Of a DNA stretch of 64,000 nucleotides, positions 1 to 7,482 are shown in pieces (position 1 is the first letter of the stretch; each line of letters begins with the position of its first letter). The notes under the pieces are model-generated. The model saw only the letters and a list, made by a program, of their open reading frames with translations, searched no databases and was not told the DNA's origin. Made by a program: the position numbers and the translations under genes. The stretch is from assembly GCA_963789175.1 (NCBI GenBank), contig CAWBJO010000006.1, forward strand, positions 310,001-374,000. The letters run 5' to 3'. The DNA comes from CAWBJO01 sp963789175. GTDB taxonomy: Bacteria > Pseudomonadota > Alphaproteobacteria > Rhizobiales > Aestuariivirgaceae.

Positions 1-699
1 CTCGATCACGCTGCCGTGCCGCCAGACCTCGGCGATCGCCGCAAGGTCGAAATCGTAGCGCCGGTTCTGCGGGAGTTCCTGGCTGTTCGCCTTGTTCAGG
101 ATGTCGAAACCCTCGGCATAGGCCTGCATGAGGCCGTATTCGATGCCGTTGTGGATCATCTTGACGAAATGGCCGGCGCCATGTGGGCCGCAATAGAGGT
201 AGCCGCGTTCCGGGGCCGGCCTAGCGGCGTCGCCGCCGGGCGCCAGGGCCGCGAAGATCGGTTCGACGCGTTCGTAGACGTCGCGCTCGCCGCCGACCAT
301 CAGGCAGTAGCCGCGCTCCAAGCCCCAGATGCCACCGCTCGTTCCGACATCGAGATAGTGCAGCCCGCTCAGGGCGAGAGACTGGGCGCGCCGGATATCG
401 TCCTGGTAGTAAGTATTACCGCCGTCGATGACGACGTCGCCTTGCGACAGCAGCGCCGCCAGGAGCGTGATCGTGCTCTCGGTCGGACCGCCGGCGGGAA
501 GCATGATCCACACCGTCCGGGGAGTTTCGAGGCGGAGGACGAGATCGGCCAGCTCACGGGCGGCCTCCGCGCCTTCATTTTCGACCTCCGCCATTGCCGC
601 CGGGTCCCGGTCGTAAACGACGCAGCGATGGCCGTTGCGCATCAGGCGCCGCGAAATGTTGCTTCCCATGCGACCGAGACCGACCACGCCGATTTGCAT
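1..699 (-). CDS. gnd: 6-phosphogluconate dehydrogenase (decarboxylating), cut by the window edge
   Basis: The enzyme oxidises 6-phosphogluconate to ribulose 5-phosphate and CO2 using NAD(P)+. The first 233 residues are visible. They begin with a Rossmann nucleotide site (GVVGLGRMGS, residues 4-13) and carry the family blocks GGNTYY (93-98), DVGTSGG (117-123) and HFVKMIHNGIEYG (177-189), which contains the catalytic Lys and Asn. The start at 699 is supported by GGAGG seven bases upstream. The gene begins 27 bases after the stop of the BMC-T gene, on the same strand, so it is probably the last gene of the microcompartment operon or follows it closely. A role in the compartment is only an inference from position; the C-terminal half lies outside the window. 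Confidence 0.93.
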   Translation of the reverse strand, partial: MQIGVVGLGRMGSNISRRLMRNGHRCVVYDRDPAAMAEVENEGAEAARELADLVLRLETPRTVWIMLPAGGPTESTITLLAALLSQGDVVIDGGNTYYQDDIRRAQSLALSGLHYLDVGTSGGIWGLERGYCLMVGGERDVYERVEPIFAALAPGGDAARPAPERGYLYCGPHGAGHFVKMIHNGIEYGLMQAYAEGFDILNKANSQELPQNRRYDFDLAAIAEVWRHGSVIE

Positions 700-726
700 G
701 CACATCCTCCGAATTTCCGTGAAAGG

Positions 727-1353
727 CTAGCTTCTTCCCGGCAGTCCGGCCAGAACCTTCGTGATGCATTGGCCGGCCCGCTCGAGGTCGGCACGCTCGC
801 CCGCGATGAAGAGCCGACCGGATGCGCCGATCATCTGGCAGTCGACGAGAGTCGTCGTGGGCGCCTCCTTCTCGGCCTCGTTGGCCGCGACGGCGGCGAA
901 CAGCGCCGGTACCATCTCCACGACGAGCAGCGACTGACCAGGCAGGACCATCGATGCCTCGCGGTTGCGGTTGAGGATGACAGCATGCTGGTCGGTGACG
1001 TCGTCTATGATGTCCGAGAACAGCACCTGGGGCTTCAGCTGGTCGGTCGGCCTTGCGCCGATGCCCGCCAGGACCGCCTCGCCGGCGCTCTTCAGGCGAT
1101 CGAGATCGGTATCGTGAAGCTCGAGGATGCCGAACTGCCGTTCGACATAGAGCATGCCCGGCTCCGCATCGGGCACGGACTTGAGCGCAAGGTCGACGAT
1201 GCGGTGAATGGCCAGAGCGGGAGCAATCTCGACGATGAGCGAATGCATGCCCTCCACAGGGACGTAACCGCGGGCGCGCGTCGGCGAGGCCAGGTAGGCG
1301 GCGAACTGCCGTCTCAGGCTCTCGATCAGCAGGTAGACGCGCAGTTCCGTCAC
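727..1353 (-). CDS. Tandem-domain microcompartment shell protein (BMC-T), copy 1
   Basis: This 208-residue protein has two BMC folds in tandem and should form trimeric pseudohexagonal tiles of a protein shell. Family blocks are seen twice: EGMHSLIVEIAPALAIHRI-like in the first half and PGQSLLVVEMVPALFAAVAANEAE in the second, followed by LVDCQMIGASGRLFIAGE. The order of elements resembles the permuted CsoS1D-type trimers that can stack face to face and gate a large pore, but that subtype is inferred from memory of the family. It is a diverged paralogue of the protein at 2448-3056. It sits between the BMC-H gene and the 6-phosphogluconate dehydrogenase gene in the same operon. Tandem BMC identity is secure; the transported molecule is unknown. 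Confidence 0.9.
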   Translation of the reverse strand: MTELRVYLLIESLRRQFAAYLASPTRARGYVPVEGMHSLIVEIAPALAIHRIVDLALKSVPDAEPGMLYVERQFGILELHDTDLDRLKSAGEAVLAGIGARPTDQLKPQVLFSDIIDDVTDQHAVILNRNREASMVLPGQSLLVVEMVPALFAAVAANEAEKEAPTTTLVDCQMIGASGRLFIAGERADLERAGQCITKVLAGLPGRS

Positions 1354-1402
1354 CGGAGCCTCCGAGGCCGCACCAGCGGCGGCCAGCGCCCTTCGGACGA
1401 GG

Positions 1403-1678
1403 CTACTTGCCGGTTCCGAACTGCTTCACGACGTCGGCATGCGGGCGCGGAATGACGTGGACCGACACGACCTGCCCGACCTGGCTGGCTGCTTCGGAAC
1501 CCGCCTCGGTCGCCGCCTTGACGGCGCCGACATCGCCCTGCACCAGCACGGCGACGAGACCGGCTCCCACCTGCTCGCGGCCGATGATGGTCACGTTGGC
1601 GGCCTTGACCATGGCATCCGCCGCGGCGAAGGCGGCGACATAGCCCTTGGTTTCGACAAATCCTATGGCATTCGACAT
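1403..1678 (-). CDS. Hexameric microcompartment shell protein (BMC-H)
   Basis: This is a single-domain BMC protein of 91 residues, the usual length, forming the hexamers that make up most of the shell facets. It starts MSNAIGFVETKGYVAAFAAAD and carries the conserved blocks AANVTIIGREQVGAGLVAVL and GDVGAVKAAT, ending VVSVHVIPRPHADV, all typical of PduA/CcmK-like hexamers. The pore loop reads GAG where many family members have GSG. The start at 1678 is preferred over upstream codons because AGGAGG lies just ahead of it and because it gives the canonical N-terminus. It lies between the pentamer gene and BMC-T copy 1. Confidence 0.95.
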   Translation of the reverse strand: MSNAIGFVETKGYVAAFAAADAMVKAANVTIIGREQVGAGLVAVLVQGDVGAVKAATEAGSEAASQVGQVVSVHVIPRPHADVVKQFGTGK

Positions 1679-1703
1679 GTTGTCCTCCTGGTCAGCACAC
1701 AAT

Positions 1704-1973
1704 TCACTTCGATTTCGCCGCCGTTCGCGGCACGTCCAGAATGCCGATGATCAAAGCGTCGACCACGGCCTTGGAATCCTTGAACCATCCGCGCGCCACG
1801 GACCCCGTCGTCACGAGCACGCGTTCACCCGCGCCGGCGCCCAGCGGATCGAAGGCGATCATCCGCTCGCCGGGCCCGTCTTCCTCCATCTCGATCTCGA
1901 GCAGCGCCCCGCCCGGCAGCTCGTCCAAACGCTTCGTCGCCCATACCTTGCCGATGACCGTTCCTGTCTTCAT
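1704..1973 (-). CDS. Pentameric microcompartment vertex protein (BMC-P, EutN/CcmL family)
   Basis: This 89-residue protein belongs to the EutN/CcmL/PduN family, whose pentamers cap the twelve vertices of the icosahedral shell. The N-terminus MKTGTVIGKVWATKR, the central FDPLGAGAGERVLVTTGS and the tail DALIIGILDVP are the family signatures. Its start codon overlaps the stop of the upstream 158-residue gene (ATGA, 1970-1973), pointing to translational coupling. One pentamer gene, one hexamer gene and two trimer genes are enough to build a closed shell. Confidence 0.95.
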   Translation of the reverse strand: MKTGTVIGKVWATKRLDELPGGALLEIEMEEDGPGERMIAFDPLGAGAGERVLVTTGSVARGWFKDSKAVVDALIIGILDVPRTAAKSK

Positions 1974-2446
1974 GACTTCGATCTCACCAGTTCGAGTTTG
2001 AGTTCCCGAGCCTTGTCGCGCGCCAGCGGCGTGACGACGACCTCGGGACCGATGACGAGCCTGTTATGGGTCCTGCCGATCTCCATGACCTTGTGCTCGT
2101 TCACGATACCGTCCGCGATCCGCGGAATGCCCCCAGCGACCGGATTGTCGGGAGTCTTGCGGGCGGGGCCGCCCTCGCCGCCCGCCGGAGCGAAGATGAG
2201 CCGGCCCGACATGATTGCGGCCTTGATGTCCTCATGCGCGGCGGCGGCCACGATGTCGCGTGCAAAGGTCGTGAGGTCGCCGAACACCGTCACCTCGCCC
2301 GGCCCTCCCGGCAGCATTGCGGCGCGAATGCGCTCGATCGTGTTCGACGGCAGAGCGGCGGGCGGAAGCTTCCCGTCGTGCAGCGCCGAGCGCAGCACGT
2401 CACGCACCAGTTTCCGCAGTTCGTCCCGATCGATTCCATCCGCCAT
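1970..2446 (-). CDS. Unrecognised microcompartment-operon protein with an encapsulation-peptide-like N-terminus
   Basis: I do not recognise this 158-residue protein. Residues 5-22 (IDRDELRKLVRDVLRSAL) form a short amphipathic helix of the kind that targets cargo to BMC shells, and it resembles the C-terminal helix of the aldehyde dehydrogenase next door. A middle segment (about 48-90) looks helical. After a Gly/Pro-rich linker the C-terminus reads VVVTPLARDKARELKLEL, a motif reminiscent of segments in EutQ- and EutT-type proteins. The start at 2446 is chosen because it lies just after the BMC-T stop; an earlier start at 2512 would overlap the BMC-T coding region. It could be a cargo adaptor, a scaffold or a cofactor-handling protein. 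Function is unknown. Confidence 0.75.
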   Translation of the reverse strand: MADGIDRDELRKLVRDVLRSALHDGKLPPAALPSNTIERIRAAMLPGGPGEVTVFGDLTTFARDIVAAAAHEDIKAAIMSGRLIFAPAGGEGGPARKTPDNPVAGGIPRIADGIVNEHKVMEIGRTHNRLVIGPEVVVTPLARDKARELKLELVRSKS

Positions 2447-2447
2447 C

Positions 2448-3056
2448 TCAGTTGAGCCTCTCCGCCAGCGCGTTCTCCGCCGCCTGGGCCGCGGCGCGAA
2501 TGTCGCTTTCATTTCCCGACAGGTAGACGCGCCCGGTCGCGCCCATCATCCGGTAGTCGACGATCTTGACGTCCGCCGCCTTCTCGGCCTCGTTGGCGGC
2601 GATGATGGCGTAGGACGCCGGCTCCATCTCGAGTACGAAGAGCGACTCGCCGGGCAGGATCATCGAGCCCGACTTGTTTCGGTTGATGAGGAAGGCGTGG
2701 TAGTCGTCGACCCGCTTCACGATGTTCGATGCCAGGATTTTCGGCTTCATGGCGTCCGCCTGGTTCGCCTCGAGATGGTCGAGAACCGCCTCGCCGGCCG
2801 CCTTCACGTCGGCGGCCGAGTAGGAGTGGAACTCGAGATAGCCGTATTGCCGCTCAACGACCAGGATGCCGGGCTTCACGTCGACGGTCTTGAGGGCGAT
2901 ATCGGTCAACCCTTCGATTGCAAGGCCGGGCGCGACTTCGAGCACGATGGCGGCCATGCGGCTGCGCGGAAGGAAGCCGCGCGCGAAGGTCCCCAGATAG
3001 CACATGGTCTTCGGCTGGAGCTGGTCGACGAAGATGTAGGAGCGGACCGTCGCCAT
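2448..3056 (-). CDS. Tandem-domain microcompartment shell protein (BMC-T), copy 2
   Basis: This 202-residue protein has two BMC domains and forms trimeric shell tiles. The first half carries MAAIVLEVAPGLAIEGLTDIA and VVERQYGYLEFHS; the second carries MILPGESLFVLEMEPASYA, IIAANEAEKAADVKIVDYRMMGA and GRVYLSGNESDI. The arrangement resembles the CsoS1D-like permuted trimers. The start at 3056 (MATVRSYIFVDQ) lies two bases after the aldehyde dehydrogenase stop and gives the expected N-terminus; a longer frame exists but lies inside the neighbour. Two different BMC-T genes suggest two tile types with different pores or gating. Confidence 0.93.
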   Translation of the reverse strand: MATVRSYIFVDQLQPKTMCYLGTFARGFLPRSRMAAIVLEVAPGLAIEGLTDIALKTVDVKPGILVVERQYGYLEFHSYSAADVKAAGEAVLDHLEANQADAMKPKILASNIVKRVDDYHAFLINRNKSGSMILPGESLFVLEMEPASYAIIAANEAEKAADVKIVDYRMMGATGRVYLSGNESDIRAAAQAAENALAERLN

Positions 3057-3058
3057 CG

Positions 3059-4639
3059 CTACGCCCCACCATGCATGGCGCGAAGCTCCTCGAGGATCAG
3101 GCGGCGGATCTCGTCGCGCAGGTCGTTGCGGTCGGCGGAGCCGGACCGCGTCGCTTCGCTTTCGCCTCTCGACGGCGTACCACCCGCCCAGCCGAATGAA
3201 TAGTCGATGTCGCCGCTCGGCACGCGGGGCCGGGTGGCCGGGCGGGGAAGCGCCAGCCCATCGAAGGCCGGAAAGGCCACCGACTGCGCGCGGTTGTAGG
3301 CGACCTTGACCCACTGAACGAGATGCTGCGGTCCGACGTTCTCAGTCGCCGCCGAGCGGCCGAAAAATCCGGTGCCAACAGTCATGGTCGGTGGGAGGAA
3401 TGTGTCGAAGCCGGCCGAGCCAGTGCTGTTGCCGACGTTCACGGCCAGGCGGAGAACGTTGAGCTCGGCGCCGAAGCGCAGCACGATCGCGGCATCATCG
3501 GCGTGGATGGCGGCCGAATGGCCCTGCCCCTGGCGGCGGATCATGGCGCGCGCCGCCGTCAACCCCGCCTCGCGGGAGGCGACCGCATAGAAGCCGAGCA
3601 CTGGACACAGCTTCTCGCGGCTCAGGAGGTAGTCATCGCCGATGCGTTCGAGGGGTGCGAGGAGGACACGGGTGCCGTGCGGCACGCGGATGCCGGCCGA
3701 CTTCGCGATATGCTCCGCCGACTTGCCGATGAGGGGAACGTTGAACTTGCCCATCGGAAAAAGGTGAGCCGAAAGAACGTCGCGCTCCTCGTCGGAAAGC
3801 AGGTGGCATCCCTGCCGCTTCAGTTCTGCCAGGAGCCGGTCGGCGACGGCGGCATGGGAAATGACGGCGGATTCATTCGTGCAGAGGATGGAATTGTCGA
3901 AAGCCTTGCTGTCGGCGATGCACTTGGCGGCGCGCACCACATCCGCCGTCTCGTCGACATAGACGGGTACGTTGCCCGGCCCTACCCCGAGGGCGGGATT
4001 GCCCGACGAGTAGGCTGCGCGCACCATCGGGGTGCCGCCGGTCGCGAGGATGAGATCGATCCGGTCGGACCTCATGATCTCGTCGATGACGGGAAGCGAC
4101 GGCTCCTCGATGACTTGAACCACGCCGTCGGGGGCGCCCGCCTGCTCGGCGGCCGCGGCGAGCATGCGCGCGGCGTCGGCGCAGCAGGCCTTGGCCATCG
4201 GGTGGGGACTGATGACGATCGCGTTGCGGGTCAGGAGCGCGAGGAGCGCCTTGTAGTACAGCGTCGAGATCGGATTGGTGGAGGGCGTGAGGGCGAAGAT
4301 CACGCCGGCGGGTCGCGGGATCTCCACGATCTTGCGCTGCTCGTCCACACGGAAGTCAGTGTAGTTGTCGTTTCGATAGTGATCGAGCAAGCCGGTCGAG
4401 CAGAGTCGGTTCTTGAGCTCCTTGTGCTCGGCGACACCGAAGCCCGTCTCTTCGACCGCCCAATCCGCATATTTGCGGGCCGCCGCAGCAGCCGCCGCCG
4501 CAACAGTCTCGGCAACGGCCAGCACCTCGCTGCGCGTATACGTCGCATAAGCGCCAGCGGCCCAGCGCGCCTTCTCGACGAGCTGGCGGGCGTGAAACGG
4601 GGATGGCGTGGTCTGCTTCTCGGCTGCCTGCGCGTTCAT
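3059..4639 (-). CDS. CoA-acylating aldehyde dehydrogenase with C-terminal encapsulation peptide (EutE/PduP type)
   Basis: The enzyme converts an aldehyde, CoA and NAD+ to an acyl-CoA and NADH and is the aldehyde-consuming core enzyme of most metabolosomes. The 526 residues hold the ALDH fold with catalytic Cys253 in ILCTNES, and ENVGPQHLVQW near the C-terminus, which marks the acylating AdhE/EutE-like branch. After a linker rich in Gly, Ser and Arg, the last 20 residues (LRDEIRRLILEELRAMHGGA) form an amphipathic helix typical of encapsulation peptides. It is the first gene of the operon and is divergent from the AraC regulator. Acylating activity and lumen targeting are inferred from family and tail; the substrate is unknown. 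Confidence 0.92.
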   Translation of the reverse strand: MNAQAAEKQTTPSPFHARQLVEKARWAAGAYATYTRSEVLAVAETVAAAAAAAARKYADWAVEETGFGVAEHKELKNRLCSTGLLDHYRNDNYTDFRVDEQRKIVEIPRPAGVIFALTPSTNPISTLYYKALLALLTRNAIVISPHPMAKACCADAARMLAAAAEQAGAPDGVVQVIEEPSLPVIDEIMRSDRIDLILATGGTPMVRAAYSSGNPALGVGPGNVPVYVDETADVVRAAKCIADSKAFDNSILCTNESAVISHAAVADRLLAELKRQGCHLLSDEERDVLSAHLFPMGKFNVPLIGKSAEHIAKSAGIRVPHGTRVLLAPLERIGDDYLLSREKLCPVLGFYAVASREAGLTAARAMIRRQGQGHSAAIHADDAAIVLRFGAELNVLRLAVNVGNSTGSAGFDTFLPPTMTVGTGFFGRSAATENVGPQHLVQWVKVAYNRAQSVAFPAFDGLALPRPATRPRVPSGDIDYSFGWAGGTPSRGESEATRSGSADRNDLRDEIRRLILEELRAMHGGA

Positions 4640-4773
4640 AAGAGTTAACGACGGAATACCCAGGATCGCAGGTTAAAACGGGTGCCGGCGCCGGGCTTGA
4701 CCGCAAGCCGGCCCATTTTGACAGGTGAGAAGCGGCTGACACGCCTTGCCCCTCGTCTTCTCCGTGTGCGAAC
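4640..4773. promoter_or_regulatory. Divergent control region with inverted repeat
   Basis: This 134-base gap separates the microcompartment operon from the AraC-type regulator and must hold both promoters. An inverted repeat GGCTTG-4 nt-CAAGCC lies at 4694-4709, embedded in a longer GC-rich imperfect palindrome, and is a candidate operator. A TTGACA hexamer lies at 4718-4723, but I see no convincing -10 at the right distance. The aldehyde dehydrogenase start has no clear ribosome binding site. Confidence 0.4.
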
Positions 4774-5883
4774 ATGGGGTTGCTCGATTTCAGCGGCCCA
4801 GGGCCGAAAAGATTGACCGAGATGCTCGAAGCCCTCGTTCCCTTACCGGCCGGCAGCGACGATCGCGGCCCACCGGGGGTGCTTGCTTCGGCCGCGACCG
4901 GAATGGTCGACTACATCGCGCGCATGGGCGGCGACGTCGACCGCATCTTCGGCGACGCCCATCTCATTCCCGATCTCGCCGGCAGCCCGACGGTGAAGCT
5001 GCGACTGGCGGATTTCTGCCGCCTTTTCGAGGAAGCGGCGCGGCAGACGAAGCACGGGAATTTCGGCCTGTGGTTCGGCAATCAGTTCCAGCCCCGCGAT
5101 CTCGGCTATTGGGGATACGCCGCGGTCGCCTCGCCGACGCTGGCTTCGGCGCTCGGTAACCTGGTCGGTCTCTTCGCCTATCACCAGGAGTGCTCGCGCA
5201 TGAACCTGGTGCTCGGCAGCGACGGCCTGATGCGGCTTGAATACCAGATCGAGGCATCGGACATCGTCGACCGCCGGCAGGATGCGGAACTGTCGCTCGG
5301 CATGTTCCTGAACGTGATCCGCGAGTGCTGCGGGCGGTCGTGGGCGCCCGAGGAGGTTCATTTCGAGCATCCGCGGCCGGCGGAGGCGAAGGAGCACGAA
5401 CGGGCCTTCGATGCGCCGGTCTATTTCAGCCAGCCGTGCAACGCCCTGCTCTTCCGGCCCACCGTGCTCAGCCGCGCCATGCCGCACGGCGACGTGCGCC
5501 TCATGGACCTCATGCGCATGAGCCTGGTCGAACTGCGCGAACGGAAATCGGTGGCGGGATCGCTGCTCGACCGGGTGTGCACGGCCATCCGCGTCAAGCT
5601 GCCGAACGGCACGCCGAGCCTGGAGGAGGTGGCGAGCGAACTGCGCATATCGAGCATGGCGCTCAGCCGCGAGCTCGCCGACAACAACGTGTCGTTCAAG
5701 GAGCTCCTCGAAGGAACGCGGCGCGAGCTTGCCCGGTCCTATATCCGCGAGCGGCAACTACCGCTTTCAGAGATCGCTCTGCTGCTCGGCTATTCCGAGC
5801 TCTCGGCATTCAGCCGGGCATTCCGCCGGTGGACCGGCCGCAGTCCCCGCTCCTATCGCGCCGCCGGGCACGACCCACACTAG
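4774..5883 (+). CDS. AraC-family transcriptional regulator
   Basis: This 369-residue regulator has an N-terminal ligand/dimerisation domain of the long type seen in OruR-like AraC proteins (about residues 50-230) and a C-terminal double helix-turn-helix. The DNA-binding part shows EEVASELRISSMALSRELADNN for the first HTH and LSEIALLLGYSELSAFSRAFRRW plus TGRSPRSYR for the second, a classical AraC signature. It is transcribed away from the microcompartment operon, so it is the obvious candidate to sense the substrate and control that operon, possibly also the dehydratase and transporter genes. Its stop shares the palindrome CTAG with the stop of the convergent SDR gene (5880-5883). Confidence 0.93.
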   Translation: MGLLDFSGPGPKRLTEMLEALVPLPAGSDDRGPPGVLASAATGMVDYIARMGGDVDRIFGDAHLIPDLAGSPTVKLRLADFCRLFEEAARQTKHGNFGLWFGNQFQPRDLGYWGYAAVASPTLASALGNLVGLFAYHQECSRMNLVLGSDGLMRLEYQIEASDIVDRRQDAELSLGMFLNVIRECCGRSWAPEEVHFEHPRPAEAKEHERAFDAPVYFSQPCNALLFRPTVLSRAMPHGDVRLMDLMRMSLVELRERKSVAGSLLDRVCTAIRVKLPNGTPSLEEVASELRISSMALSRELADNNVSFKELLEGTRRELARSYIRERQLPLSEIALLLGYSELSAFSRAFRRWTGRSPRSYRAAGHDPH

Positions 5884-6650
5884 GCCTGCGCCAGGGCTTC
5901 CAGCGATTCCGGAAGGATCTGGCCACCGTCGACGATGATGGTCTGGCCGGTTATGTAACCCGCTTCCTTGGAGGCGAAGAAGAGCGCGGCGTGCCCGATG
6001 TCGGCGACGGTGCCGAGGCGCTTCAGTGGAATCGAGGCGGCCATGGTCTTCATGTAGTCGTCGCCCAGGCTTTCCAAACCCTCGGTGACGATGTTGCCGG
6101 GCATCACGGCATTGACTGTGATGCCGTACTTGGCGAGTTCGATGCATGCCGTCCGCATGAAGCCGAGCTGCCCCGATTTGGAGGCTCCGTAGTGCGTCCA
6201 GCCGGGAAAGCCGGTGACGGGTCCCGTGATCGACGAGGTCAGGACGATCCGCCCCTGGTCGGACTTCTTCAGGTAGGGAACGCAGGCCTTCACCGCGTGA
6301 AAGGTGCCCTTGAGGTTCGTCGAGATGACTTCGTCCCACTGGTCGGTCGTCATGTCCTCGATCTTCGCCTGCGGAAAGATGCCGGCGTTGGCGCACAGCA
6401 CGTCGATGCCGCCGTTGCGATCGGCCGCCGCCTTGGCCATGACCTCCATGTCGCGCAGCTTCGTCACGTCGGCGGCGAGCGCGGTGGCGCCGTGACCGAT
6501 ATCCCTGGCCGCGGCGGCCGCCTGGTCGAGATTGCGCGCCACGAGCGTGACCTTGGCTCCGGCTTCCGCGAAGACGCGCGCGATGCCCTTGCCGATGCCC
6601 TTCGATCCGCCGGTGACCACGACCGAGCGACCCTTGACCGAGCTCGCCAT
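5880..6650 (-). CDS. Short-chain dehydrogenase/reductase (FabG-like)
   Basis: This 256-residue NAD(P)-dependent oxidoreductase has the classical SDR layout: TGGSKGIG cofactor loop near the N-terminus, CANAG, the catalytic Ser in LTSSITG and YGASK with Tyr and Lys, and IIVDGGQ near the C-terminus. I chose the ATG at 6650 because GGGAGG lies six bases ahead; TTG at 6656 and ATG at 6653 are alternatives. It is the last gene of the PotDABC-like operon, 19 bases after PotC. It could oxidise or reduce an alcohol/aldehyde of the microcompartment pathway, taking the place of the alcohol dehydrogenase seen in other metabolosome loci. That role is inferred from position only. Confidence 0.88.
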   Translation of the reverse strand: MASSVKGRSVVVTGGSKGIGKGIARVFAEAGAKVTLVARNLDQAAAAARDIGHGATALAADVTKLRDMEVMAKAAADRNGGIDVLCANAGIFPQAKIEDMTTDQWDEVISTNLKGTFHAVKACVPYLKKSDQGRIVLTSSITGPVTGFPGWTHYGASKSGQLGFMRTACIELAKYGITVNAVMPGNIVTEGLESLGDDYMKTMAASIPLKRLGTVADIGHAALFFASKEAGYITGQTIIVDGGQILPESLEALAQA

Positions 6651-6669
6651 CATCAACCCTCCCTGTTCC

Positions 6670-7482
6670 CTAACCGATGTTTTCCGCGTGCCGCTTCCTC
6701 AGAACCAGAATGAGGCTGTAGCCGCCGATGAGCAGGATCGCCGCGCCGACGGTCGACACGGTGCCGAGAACCGGAACGCCCGGCGTGTAGCCCGCCACCA
6801 TCTTGGCGTAGAGATATTCCGGCACGGTGGTATCGGCGCCGGTGGTGAAGAGCGACAGGGGGAAGTTTCCCCACGACAGCAGGAAAGCGAACAGCGCCCC
6901 CGAGAAGATGCCGGGGAAGAGCACGGGCAGCGTCACCTCGCGCAGCACCTGCCAGCGATTGGCGCCGAGGTCGAATGCCGCCTCTTCGAGCGCCGGATCG
7001 AAGCTGTAGACCTGGATGGCCATAACCAGCGTCACGACGGGAACTATCCACACCAGGTGGGCGAAGACGGCTGTCGTCCAGTTGAGCTGCAGCCCCAGCG
7101 CGTTGAACCACAGAAGCAATGCCAAGCCGAGGACCGACTGCGGAAAGAAGATCGGCAGGAGGATGATCTTCTGGTAGATGCCGCGTCCCTTCCACTGGTA
7201 GCGCGCGAATGCGAGGGCACCGAAGAAACCGAGCACGACGGCGATGACGGTGACCACGAGGGCGATGGAAATCGACGTCGCGAGAAGCTGGCGGATCTCG
7301 ATCGACGCGAAGGTCTTGGCCCACCAGTCGATGCCGAACCGGGCGATGGGAAACTGGAAATAGCGGCTCGAAGTCAGAGAGGCGAGCGTTATGCAGATGA
7401 TCGGCAGGTAGACGAAGAGCAGCACCGCCAGCGTCCAGACGATGACGAGAGCGTGACGATAGCGGGGCGCGCCGGTCCGCAT
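6670..7482 (-). CDS. ABC transporter permease, PotC-like (system 1)
   Basis: This 270-residue inner-membrane permease has about six transmembrane helices and the EAA loop EEAAFDLGANRWQVLREVTLP that contacts the ATPase. It matches the PotC side of spermidine/putrescine-type importers. Its start overlaps the PotB stop (7482), so the two permeases are probably translated as a pair. The family also includes importers for other small cationic or organic solutes, so the substrate cannot be read from the sequence. Confidence 0.92.
   Translation of the reverse strand: MRTGAPRYRHALVIVWTLAVLLFVYLPIICITLASLTSSRYFQFPIARFGIDWWAKTFASIEIRQLLATSISIALVVTVIAVVLGFFGALAFARYQWKGRGIYQKIILLPIFFPQSVLGLALLLWFNALGLQLNWTTAVFAHLVWIVPVVTLVMAIQVYSFDPALEEAAFDLGANRWQVLREVTLPVLFPGIFSGALFAFLLSWGNFPLSLFTTGADTTVPEYLYAKMVAGYTPGVPVLGTVSTVGAAILLIGGYSLILVLRKRHAENIG

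Noticed and set aside
16..1455. Long plus-strand open frame of 479 codons opposite the shell genes
   Set aside because: It is antisense to three clear shell-protein genes; in GC-rich DNA such mirror frames are common, and its translation is Arg/Ala/Gly/His-rich without any family motif.
3323..4648. Plus-strand open frame of 441 codons opposite the aldehyde dehydrogenase
   Set aside because: It is antisense to an intact enzyme gene and has no domain or ribosome binding site.
4718..4746. TTGACA as a promoter for the AraC-type gene
   Set aside because: The hexamer at the expected -10 distance does not resemble a -10 box, and the start codon lies only 50 bases away; evidence is too weak to call a promoter.
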